A stretch of 64,000 nt of DNA from Pedobacter sp. MC2016-24. GTDB taxonomy: Bacteria; Bacteroidota; Bacteroidia; Sphingobacteriales; Sphingobacteriaceae. A model generated the notes under the pieces. It did not search any database and had not been told where the DNA came from. It saw nothing but the letters and a program-made list of their open reading frames with translations. The first letter of the stretch is position 1, and the number at the start of each line of letters is the position of its first letter. A program made the translations under genes and the position numbers. The stretch is from positions 310,001 through 374,000 of the forward strand of contig NZ_JADFBX010000001.1 in the NCBI RefSeq assembly GCF_015223055.1, read 5' to 3'. Of the stretch, positions 43,243-49,828 are shown piece after piece.

Positions 43243-43521
43243 TTAAGGTGTATGCTCTGGTAATGCTAATAAATTGTCATTCCAAACATTATCAGCATAG
43301 GTTCTTAAAAAAGGTGAGCGCCCATCTGTTGGATTAACAACACCTACATCTGAACGATTACCATTTTCCAAAACATAAAATGTATTTGTTTTATTGTTGA
43401 TGCTCGCAATAATATCTTCCCTTTTCCAATACCATGTGGGTGGGTTTCCGGCATGCGTAATATGATCATGTGTACTTTGACGGTTTTTTTTAGTGATGCG
43501 AGTAATTCTACAATCTGCCAT
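43243..43521 (-). CDS. DUF3892 protein
   Basis: 92 residues. The order V/C-R-I-T-R-I-T-K-K-N-R-Q-S-T-H-D-H-I-T-H-A-G, W-Y-W-K-R-E-D-I-I-A-S-I, F-Y-V-L-E-N-G, and L-R-T-Y-A-D-N-V-W-N-D-N-L-L-A-L-P at the end fits DUF3892, a small cytoplasmic family of unknown function frequent in accessory DNA. Confidence 0.88.
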   Translation of the reverse strand: MADCRITRITKKNRQSTHDHITHAGNPPTWYWKREDIIASINNKTNTFYVLENGNRSDVGVVNPTDGRSPFLRTYADNVWNDNLLALPEHTP

Positions 43522-43639
43522 AATATTCCAGTTTAATGAATTTCAAAAATATTGTTTACTAATGATAAAATTTTACGGGAATCCGTAAATGTGATTTTCT
43601 ATTTCGAACTTTGTGGCATAATGTAAAATGCCATATAAG

Positions 43640-43811
43640 AATTCGTCCTTGCCAAAAACAGATGATAGACCTACAAAAGCTCCATGACAAGTTTGACCAG
43701 CAAAAAGTGGTTTTTGTAGGCATAAACACATTGGATGACCAAAGACCTCGAGATAACCGAGCCGTGGGTATATTTTTATTTAAATTTGACAAGCGAAACA
43801 TAGATAATTAG
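43640..43811 (+). pseudogene. Thioredoxin-like (TlpA/AhpC) fragment
   Basis: The plus strand reads R-P-C-Q-K-Q-M-I-D-L-Q-K-L-H-D-K-F, V-V-F-V-G-I-N-T-L-D-D-Q, which mirrors the G-P-C-x-x-E-M-P-x-L-Q-K-L-H-D...V-V-F-V-G-I-N region of TlpA-type proteins. The first Cys of CxxC, the cis-Pro part and the rest are missing. The antisense frame at 43559-43801 looks like a shadow. Confidence 0.4.
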
Positions 43812-43844
43812 AATAATTGTATTTAATTTGTACTTAACTTAAAA

Positions 43845-44345
43845 GTGAAGACCTTTGTAATTGAAGAATTTTACGTAGATGAACAGAACCGGTGTAATTT
43901 TTACACAGTAAAGTTCGACGATGAAGATGTTTCAGAAACTGTAAAATTCTTTGAAAGCTACGATGTAGAGGGTCATGAATTTAGAGATGATGTGTTATAT
44001 ATAACTGTTTTGATTGAAGAAATAGCAGCGAAGGGTTCTCAAATCATTTATCGTCCTAGGGATGAGGCCAGGGCACTTGCATTGCCACCGGAAAAGATGA
44101 TTAGAGAAATTAACCTGGAATATACCGGAAACAATCTAAGGCTATATTATGTTGAATTACGAACGAATATATGGTTGCTTCTAGGAGGAGGTATTGCACA
44201 CAATCTGCCTAAGGGAAATCCTCCAATTGCTTTCCACGAGGCTCAATATTTTGTCAAGAAAGCAGTAGAGGCATATAACATTGAATACAAAATTCATGAT
44301 GGCCGGGTCATTCCGGCAAATGGTACTGAAATAATAATTTATTAA
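43845..44345 (+). CDS. TAC operon toxin candidate (HigB/RelE-like)
   Basis: 166 residues, starting with GTG at 43845 (M-K-T-F-V-I-E-E-F-Y-V-D). The C-terminal half contains N-N-L-R-L-Y-Y-V-E-L-R-T-N-I-W-L-L-L-G-G-G-I-A-H, a pattern like HigB/Gp49-type toxins (L-R-L-Y-Y...I-x-L-L-x-G-x-x-K), preceded by R-E-I-N-L-E-Y-T-G. It is longer than usual HigB (about 100), with an extra N-terminal domain. It is 1 bp from the XRE gene and the third gene is SecB-like, so toxin by position; the enzymatic activity (mRNA cleavage) is inferred. Confidence 0.7.
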   Translation: MKTFVIEEFYVDEQNRCNFYTVKFDDEDVSETVKFFESYDVEGHEFRDDVLYITVLIEEIAAKGSQIIYRPRDEARALALPPEKMIREINLEYTGNNLRLYYVELRTNIWLLLGGGIAHNLPKGNPPIAFHEAQYFVKKAVEAYNIEYKIHDGRVIPANGTEIIIY

Positions 44346-44346
44346 A

Positions 44347-44865
44347 ATGATTAACGAAAGATTTCTTAAAGCACGTGAAAATGTGCAGCCTGAACACCGA
44401 ATTTTCGTAAGGAAAAATCTAGCTCTTATCGAGCAGATCTTTCATATCCTGAATGAGAAAGGCTGGACACAAAAAAGACTGGCAACGGAACTAGGCAAAT
44501 CTGAATCTGAGATTAGCAAATGGCTATCAGGGATGCATAACTTTACTTTCCAAACGATTAGTAAAATCGAAGCCGTATTGGGCCAGGAAATTTTAGTAAC
44601 GCCTAGACAACTTACTCAAAAAATCAGCGCATCGGTTGACATAACGGCCAAGAAGATCGTTGGAGAAGTTTTGAACCGAGTTCATAATGAGCCTTCCATA
44701 ATTCGCTATGACGCCTCATTAGACCTGAAATCAGATGGCAAAACCATCATTATAGAACGTGAAAAGAAAATGATCTTAAACAAACACTTGCCAGCAATCG
44801 AGGTTACAGCGGCAAAAGTGAAATATGTTGACAACACATCTAATCATGACACAAGTGCAGCCTAA
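44347..44865 (+). CDS. XRE-family antitoxin with chaperone-addiction-like tail
   Basis: 172 residues. HTH at about 28-85: I-F-H-I-L-N-E-K-G-W-T-Q-K-R-L-A-T-E-L-G, S-E-I-S-K-W-L-S-G-M-H-N-F, T-I-S-K-I-E-A-V-L. The remaining about 85 residues are low in structure and include a K-K-M-I-L-N-K-H-L-P-A-I-E-V hydrophobic stretch. In TAC systems such a C-terminal extension (ChAD) makes the antitoxin depend on SecB-like chaperone. It probably represses the operon and binds the toxin. Confidence 0.83.
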   Translation: MINERFLKARENVQPEHRIFVRKNLALIEQIFHILNEKGWTQKRLATELGKSESEISKWLSGMHNFTFQTISKIEAVLGQEILVTPRQLTQKISASVDITAKKIVGEVLNRVHNEPSIIRYDASLDLKSDGKTIIIEREKKMILNKHLPAIEVTAAKVKYVDNTSNHDTSAA

Positions 44866-45313
44866 ACCAGTTATTCCAGAAAAGATCTTTATCCAAAGCA
44901 TTAACATAACCAATGCACAGGTCAATGCTGTAGCCGGACAAACTCCAGAAAGCTGGGATAAAATAGAATATAGGGTAGCTACAAAAACACAATTTGCAAA
45001 AGACTCAAACGATTGCAAAATTATCATTAGTACAGAATTCAGGAAGAAAGGTGAAGCTGAAGAATCTGTTATTTCTGCTAATTTCACCATAGAATTTGAT
45101 TTCATAGTCACCAATCTCGATGACTTCCGTACCGTTCAAAATCCAGATCAAAGCGAAGAAAATCCAATTATTATCATACAAAAAGATCTGGGACTTGCTT
45201 TGATGAGCATTGTTTATTCTACTGCAAGAGGAATAATTATGACCCGTACAGCCGGGACTGTACTTGATGGAATTATTTTACCTGTAATCGATCCAGAATC
45301 AATTCTGGAATAA
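44825..45313 (+). CDS. SecB-like chaperone of a TAC operon
   Basis: 162 residues; starts at 44825 or, better fitting, at 44846, both inside the end of the antitoxin gene, so translation is coupled. The part I-S-A-N-F-T-I-E-F-D-F-I-V-T-N-L matches the SecB beta-sheet, and L-A-L-M-S-I-V-Y-S-T-A-R-G-I-I-M-T-R-T then L-P-V-I-D-P-E matches the SecB helix and end (Y-A-R...L-P-P-x-N-x-x-P). SecB-like proteins next to XRE antitoxins protect the antitoxin from degradation. Confidence 0.82.
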   Translation: MLTTHLIMTQVQPKPVIPEKIFIQSINITNAQVNAVAGQTPESWDKIEYRVATKTQFAKDSNDCKIIISTEFRKKGEAEESVISANFTIEFDFIVTNLDDFRTVQNPDQSEENPIIIIQKDLGLALMSIVYSTARGIIMTRTAGTVLDGIILPVIDPESILE

Positions 45314-45350
45314 CCACAAACCGATACCACCATTAAAATATTTTAGAAAA

Positions 45351-45372
45351 CCGCAGCATATGCGGATTTTTT
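45351..45372 (+). terminator. Terminator of the TAC operon
   Basis: CCGCA (45351-45355) and TGCGG (45361-45365) form a 5-bp GC-rich stem with a 5-nt loop, preceded by AAAA and followed by ATTTTTTA, 37 bp after the SecB-like stop. Confidence 0.8.
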
Positions 45373-45729
45373 ATGCTAAAAATCAAGCAACTCCCTGGCC
45401 GGGATATCCTAATAGAACCTGGCGATCATATCGTAATAGACAATACTAAAGGTGATCAGTTTAACCGGGCCAATGTGGTCTATGGAAAAGGATCAGAAAA
45501 ATTACAGTGTCTTCGAAAACGTAGATGCTCAAAAAGAATCCATATTATATTCATTTCAATATATGGAATTCCTAAAATGTAAAGCACTTTTCAGCTTCAA
45601 AAAAGAAAATAATCTATATAGAAAAGACCACCTCAGCGCTCAACAAATATATGAATTGATCAAAGTATATCCATCTCCGCTCAGTATTTCTATCTTTTTA
45701 CTAGCTTTGCCTGCATCGATTCACACCAC
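45373..45729 (+). pseudogene. Unassigned gene with probable frameshift
   Basis: The ATG at 45373 reads L-K-I-K-Q-L-P-G-R-D-I-L-I-E-P-G-D-H-I then N-V-V-Y-G-K-G-S-E-K, after which the sense continues better in the next frame (N-Y-S-V-F-E-N-V-D-A-Q-K-E-S, L-S-A-Q-Q-I-Y-E-L-I). A one-base change near 45495 would join them. No family recognised. Confidence 0.3.
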
Positions 45730-46437
45730 ATGCTTGACCACCTGCCGCTATACCTGAACATCAGCTTTATATTCACAACCTTTTTGTCAGCAGGTATGAT
45801 CGCCCTTTTACTTCGTACCGCTTCCAAACCCATAACCAGAAGCACAGCACGCGGGATATTGGCGACCGTTGTAATTTGGCTAATCATCCAGGCCTCGCTC
45901 AGTTATACCGGCGTCTACACAGATTACCCACAAGCCCTTCCGCCAAACATCATTCTCTTTGGCGTAATCCCAGCTCTAATTACCATCATCATCCTATTTA
46001 ACACAAGAAAAGGCAAGCAGTTCATAGACCGATTGTCCATGCAAATGCTCAGCTATGTTCATATTGTCCGCATCCCGGTAGAACTTGTGCTCTACGGATT
46101 ATTCCTAAATGGTGCAGTTCCCGAACTGATGACCTTTGAAGGACGTAACTTTGATATATTGGCCGGTATCACCGCCCCTTTTGTTGGATTTTTTGGTATA
46201 GGGCAAAGTAAGATGAGAAAAGGCTCCCTGCTGGTTTGGAACTTCATCTGCCTGGCTCTGCTACTCAACATCGTGATCAACGCCGTACTCTCCACGCCAT
46301 CCCCATTCCAGCAATTCGCATTTGACAACCCCAACATCGCCATCCTGAATTTCCCCTACAGCTGGCTGCCAGCATTTATCGTTCCGCTGGTCCTCTTTGC
46401 CCATCTTGCCGCGATCAGAAAATTAATCATCCACTAA
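45730..46437 (+). CDS. Integral membrane protein, unknown function
   Basis: 235 residues with about seven hydrophobic helices (about 8-28, 42-60, 72-92, 108-128, 145-165, 178-198, 208-230). Motifs G-V-I-P-A-L-I-T-I-I and H-I-V-R-I-P-V-E-L-V-L-Y-G-L-F are typical of a Bacteroidota membrane family with no known role. It stands alone. Confidence 0.8.
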   Translation: MLDHLPLYLNISFIFTTFLSAGMIALLLRTASKPITRSTARGILATVVIWLIIQASLSYTGVYTDYPQALPPNIILFGVIPALITIIILFNTRKGKQFIDRLSMQMLSYVHIVRIPVELVLYGLFLNGAVPELMTFEGRNFDILAGITAPFVGFFGIGQSKMRKGSLLVWNFICLALLLNIVINAVLSTPSPFQQFAFDNPNIAILNFPYSWLPAFIVPLVLFAHLAAIRKLIIH

Positions 46438-46513
46438 AACTTCGCTGTTCACCAATTATCCCGATTTCAGAACGTTATCGCCTGCTTCGCATTTATCCTC
46501 AAATCCTGTATTT

Positions 46514-47128
46514 TTGTTTTTGGCTAATAGTAATGATACGCTAGAAAAAAGGATTAATGACACCCGGAATGTTGCGGTTTTTCTGCAGATGATATCCTCA
46601 TTTTCCGTAAACGTGGACTGGCGTTTTGTTAAGGGGCTCACAACCAGAATTTTTGACTTTTTTGAAAAAGCTCCTGGTGAGGATATAGAAGCTGAACTTT
46701 CAGAAATACGACGCACACTGGATAAATATGCCAATCCATTGATCCAACAATTTCCCTTAAAAACAGATATGAATACCGTCGCCAAAAATTGGAACGACTT
46801 ATCCATCGGAGAACAGGATATCTATTCCTACGGTTTGGAATATGGCTGGCTAGAGGAGCATCTTGATCTAAAAAACTTACCCTTGTATAACTATATGCCT
46901 TATCATTTCCGGTTAGGACTATTGGCCGATAAAGGCCATTGTTAGATCGAGCAAGATAACCTAATGAAAGATGCATTTAACATGTTGTTGAAGGCAGAAC
47001 ATTACCACGTAGTACTCACCAACTATGGAAAACTCGAAATGGAACTTTCCCAAGCTAAGGAAAACCTAGAATTTGAAAAGAAAATATACACTAAAATCAC
47101 CATAAAAAATGACTTTTTGCGCCCTTAA
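46514..47128 (+). pseudogene. Hypothetical frame split by TAG
   Basis: A frame from TTG 46514 gives 143 residues (R-N-V-A-V-F-L-Q-M-I-S-S-F, W-N-D-L-S-I-G-E-Q-D-I-Y-S-Y-G-L) to TAG 46943-46945. In the same frame 54 more codons run from ATG 46964 to 47128 (M-K-D-A-F-N-M-L-L-K-A-E-H-Y, coiled-coil-like end). Either two small genes or one gene with a stop. No ATG supports the first part; family unknown. Confidence 0.4.
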
Positions 47129-47135
47129 TCCCTAG

Positions 47136-47681
47136 TTAAACCTGCGTTTTCAATGTATCTTTCAGACCACTTGTAGCCTTTACCACCTTCGGAGTAACCT
47201 TAAACGTGTAAGTTCCGGGTGTTAAGTCAGGTAATTCCAGCATCCCCTTTTCGTCAGTATGTAAAGTAATGAAACTACCGCCCGGATTCTTCCCTCCCTT
47301 TACTATAATTCCACCTATGGGAGTTCCAGGAGTTGCTCTCAATGCGGAACTTTGTATTGGATTCGCTCCAGCCTGACCAGTATTATCAAACAGCGGATTC
47401 TCTCCAGTCTGGAAATTCAGGATATAATTTCCACCCTCGTTAACGGTAAAACTAAATTGACCAGCGGCATTTGTAACTACTGAAATGGTATTCGCAGTAG
47501 CATACTTACCTCCCTTAATCACTATTCCACATAAGGGTTGACCCGGGGCTGCAACAGCCAGTCCGGCATTTACTTTTTCACCGAAAGTAGCACCCTGAGT
47601 CTGCCGACTTAAAGATACGGACTGGGCCATTGTACCTGAACTTAAAAACAGTATTGCGAGTATTGTGAAGAAATTTTTCAT
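47136..47681 (-). CDS. Exported protein with two carboxypeptidase-regulatory-like repeats
   Basis: 181 residues from the ATG at 47681 (MKNFFTILAILFLSSGTMAQ). Two tandem beta repeats, about 45-105 and about 115-175, share G-x-x-x-x-G-I-[VI]-[IV]-K-G-G-K, a D/N-x-x-G-x-F/L centre and G-x-Y-x-[LF] end, as in CarboxypepD_reg/SdrD-B-like folds. Probably a small cell-surface or periplasmic protein. Confidence 0.75.
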   Translation of the reverse strand: MKNFFTILAILFLSSGTMAQSVSLSRQTQGATFGEKVNAGLAVAAPGQPLCGIVIKGGKYATANTISVVTNAAGQFSFTVNEGGNYILNFQTGENPLFDNTGQAGANPIQSSALRATPGTPIGGIIVKGGKNPGGSFITLHTDEKGMLELPDLTPGTYTFKVTPKVVKATSGLKDTLKTQV

Positions 47682-47779
47682 GATCTGTAATATTAAATTG
47701 TCTTTGTTTACACATACATCATTCAACACTGGATTTTGTTACCCCTAAGAAGGCAAGAAAATAAAAACCTTAAAAAAGA

Positions 47780-47810
47780 AACGGGAATGATCCTACCGAC
47801 CATTCCCGTT
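47780..47810 (-). terminator. Terminator without an intact gene
   Basis: AACGGGAATG (47780-47789) and CATTCCCGTT (47801-47810) form a perfect 10-bp stem; on the minus strand TTCTTTTTTAAGG follows, an intrinsic terminator. The gene it served must lie to the right. Only a decayed frame (47877-48069, ...F-K-Y-E-V-R-L-L-L-R-D-I-R-M-E-V-S-E-K-K) is there. Confidence 0.75.
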
Positions 47811-47876
47811 CATCTAAATTAACGCTCTCGTATATAAATACGCCTGAGCGGGACCTTTATTGTCTAGACACAAAAA

Positions 47877-48069
47877 TTATTTTGCGTTTTTCTTCTCAGA
47901 CACTTCCATACGGATATCCCTCAACAGGAGTCGAACCTCATATTTGAAATTGGATATAATGATTGACGATAATCCTTGAGAAATGGCATATCCAGTTTGT
48001 AAGCAACGGCGAAGACAAGGACTACATTCGATATACCTTCCTCTGACCTCATTCGTACTTTCTTCGGGG
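47877..48069 (-). pseudogene. C-terminal remnant before the terminator
   Basis: About 63 codons open without start: E-V-R-G-R-Y-I-E-C-S-P-C-L-R-R-C, I-I-I-S-N-F-K-Y-E-V-R-L-L-L-R-D-I. It ends 67 bp before the minus-strand terminator. A T-arm-like gttcgactcc within it is coding sequence, not a tRNA. Confidence 0.3.
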
Positions 48070-48129
48070 ATTCTTCGTTAAAAGGGGCTTTAGCCGAAGA
48101 ATGTCCGAAGAAGCACCGAAGAAAGTGCG
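48054..48129. repeat. CCGAAGAA repeats in an imperfect inverted repeat
   Basis: CCGAAGAA occurs at 48094, 48105 and 48116 with an exact 11-bp period. The last copy extends to CCGAAGAAAGTGCG (48116-48129), which pairs 13 of 14 with CGTACTTTCTTCGG (48054-48067). It lies just upstream of the MNT-HEPN gene. Confidence 0.6.
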
Positions 48130-48188
48130 AATTAGTTGAGGCTTACATGAATATTAGTAGAAGTCATTACAAGACATACTCTCCTCCA

Positions 48189-48221
48189 TTTGGTTTGCTT
48201 CCCCACTATTCCTTATCTTTA
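48189..48221 (+). promoter_or_regulatory. Promoter of the MNT-HEPN gene
   Basis: TTTG (48189-48192), 21 bp, TATCTTTA (48214-48221) fits the Bacteroidota -33/-7 pattern. Transcription would start about 48226, almost on the ATG 48228, so the mRNA would be leaderless or nearly so. It also rules out the in-frame upstream ATG at 48147. Confidence 0.5.
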
Positions 48222-48227
48222 CATTAC

Positions 48228-49085
48228 ATGAAAACATCACTCGCTCATTTACCGGAATCAAAGCAAAAGGAGATCGCGCATATCCTTGAGATTATCAAGG
48301 AAGAAGCAAATCCTGAAAAGGTGATTTTATTTGGCAGTCATGCCAGAGGCAATTGGGTTGAGGATGAACATGTGGAAGACGATATTCGTTTTAGTTATAT
48401 CAGCGACTATGATTTTCTGGTGGTCATTAAAAAAGGCGAATTAAAAGAACAAGCAATTATTAGTCACATTGAAAATCGATGTAACAATTTTAAAAATGTG
48501 GTTAGCCCGATTGTTCACGATATTGAATATATTAATGAAGGCTTGCGTATTGGTCAGTATTTCTTTACTGATATCATTACCGAGGGCGTACTCTTGCATG
48601 ATACCGACAATTTCCAGTTTTTAGAAGCAGCTCAATTAACCATTAAGGAAGAAAAGGAAAAAGCACAGAATTACTTCGATACTTGGTATCCATATGGTGG
48701 CGAATTTTTAATCGACGCAAAGAATGGGTTTGACAGAGGGAGCTATAAAAAAGGTGTTTTTGAACTACACCAGGCAACAGAATGTTTCTACAGTGCCGCC
48801 TTATTGGTTCATACCGGTTATAAACCCAAGACCCATAATCTTGCAAAGCTAAGGAACTACGCAAAGCATGTTTCTTTAGATCTATATACTATATTCCGTA
48901 TTCCAATCATAAACGAACACGAATTTCACCTTTTCGATCTGCTTAAGCGCGGTTACGTTGATGCCCGTTACAAACTGGATTATTTAATTACAAAAGAAGA
49001 GCTACAAGAACTGATAGACAAGGTGACTAAAATGCAGGAAATTGTTAAAACAATCTGCGAAGAGAAGATAAATTCCTTAGATTAA
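48228..49085 (+). CDS. Fused MNT nucleotidyltransferase-HEPN protein
   Basis: 285 residues from ATG 48228. N-terminal minimal nucleotidyltransferase: V-I-L-F-G-S-H-A-R-G (GS at 36-37) and the metal pair S-D-Y-D-F-L-V-V (Asp60, Asp62). C-terminal HEPN domain (about 150-280) with A-K-L-R-N-Y-A-K-H, an R-x4-H RNase motif. In two-gene HEPN/MNT toxin-antitoxins the MNT AMPylates HEPN; here both are in one chain, a frequent Bacteroidota form. A small XRE gene lies convergent downstream. Confidence 0.87.
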   Translation: MKTSLAHLPESKQKEIAHILEIIKEEANPEKVILFGSHARGNWVEDEHVEDDIRFSYISDYDFLVVIKKGELKEQAIISHIENRCNNFKNVVSPIVHDIEYINEGLRIGQYFFTDIITEGVLLHDTDNFQFLEAAQLTIKEEKEKAQNYFDTWYPYGGEFLIDAKNGFDRGSYKKGVFELHQATECFYSAALLVHTGYKPKTHNLAKLRNYAKHVSLDLYTIFRIPIINEHEFHLFDLLKRGYVDARYKLDYLITKEELQELIDKVTKMQEIVKTICEEKINSLD

Positions 49086-49116
49086 TAATTTCTTATTTCT
49101 TCTCATTAAAATATAT

Positions 49117-49341
49117 TTACAAAGGTTTTTTTGGTAAAAAATCTTGTGGCGATAAGCCAAAATGATCAGCTAATTTATTAATGTGCTTTAAATTGTACTT
49201 AGCGATATTTGAGGTACTTTCTACATTTCCAATAAATGATGGCTTCACATCTAAAATATAGGCAATATCTTCCTGACGCAAATTGCGTTCAGTTCTCAGC
49301 TCCCTCACAAAGTCAATCACATACTGTTCTATTGCTTCCAA
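49117..49341 (-). CDS. Small XRE-family regulator
   Basis: 74 residues, all one HTH_3 domain: L-R-T-E-R-N-L-R-Q-E-D-I-A-Y-I-L-D-V-K-P-S-F-I-G-N-V-E-S, H-I-N-K-L-A-D-H-F-G-L-S-P-Q-D-F. Could be a stand-alone repressor or orphan antitoxin. Convergent with the MNT-HEPN gene, 31 bp between stops. Confidence 0.85.
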   Translation of the reverse strand: MEAIEQYVIDFVRELRTERNLRQEDIAYILDVKPSFIGNVESTSNIAKYNLKHINKLADHFGLSPQDFLPKKPL

Positions 49342-49757
49342 CGCTTATCTAATTTATACAAAGGCTAAGAAATTCATTATCTCATTAAATAATTACATAT
49401 ATATGTGTGAATATTATATGCTTTTGGTATATTTGCTATACACATCCTCGTTACTGGCCTGAGAAACCTAAAAACAACTGGATGTCAACCAAATCAAAAA
49501 TATTGTATGGCAACGGGCCGGGCTTCTTCTATAAAAGATCGGGTAGTTTCTCACGCCTCAGTAATGAGCTGAAGAAGTCCGCGTCTGCTGCTTTACCAAT
49601 TCTTTTTCCATCTAATTTTATTTTATTCATTATTCTGATGAGCCAGATTTTGTGCCCACCTGATTAACACATATCCATAGCAGTTTATCCCGCCAAGACA
49701 ACTAATACATAAAATATCCACGTGGCCTTTTCTGACAGGTCGTTGGCAGAAGCAGGT
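49342..49757. other. Gap between the accessory island and the second Sus operon
   Basis: About 415 bp. An open frame 49407-49667 is read on the plus strand, but its content (mixed hydrophobic, no family) and lack of context make it doubtful. It must hold the promoters of the XRE gene and part of the SusC promoter region. Confidence 0.4.
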
Positions 49758-49777
49758 ATGTGTAAGCGCTTACACAT
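49758..49777. promoter_or_regulatory. LacI-type operator palindrome before susC
   Basis: ATGTGTAAGCGCTTACACAT is a perfect 20-bp palindrome with the central TGTAAGCGCTTACA typical of LacI/GalR-family sites. Flanks CAGGT (49753-49757) and ACCTG (49782-49786) extend the symmetry. It lies 51 bp before the SusC ATG. No LacI gene is in the window. Confidence 0.65.
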
Positions 49778-49828
49778 GCCAACCTGCCTATTGTGGTCAG
49801 TTTTAATTACTAAAAATACTAACCAGAT

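Noticed and set aside
47920..47945. tRNA-like T arm on the minus strand (gaggttcgactcctgttg)
   Set aside because: Only three T-stem pairs form, and no acceptor, D or anticodon arm fits around it. The bases are read as part of a decayed protein frame.
49407..49667. 86-codon plus frame before the second SusC operon
   Set aside because: No family, no start context, odd composition; left as gap.
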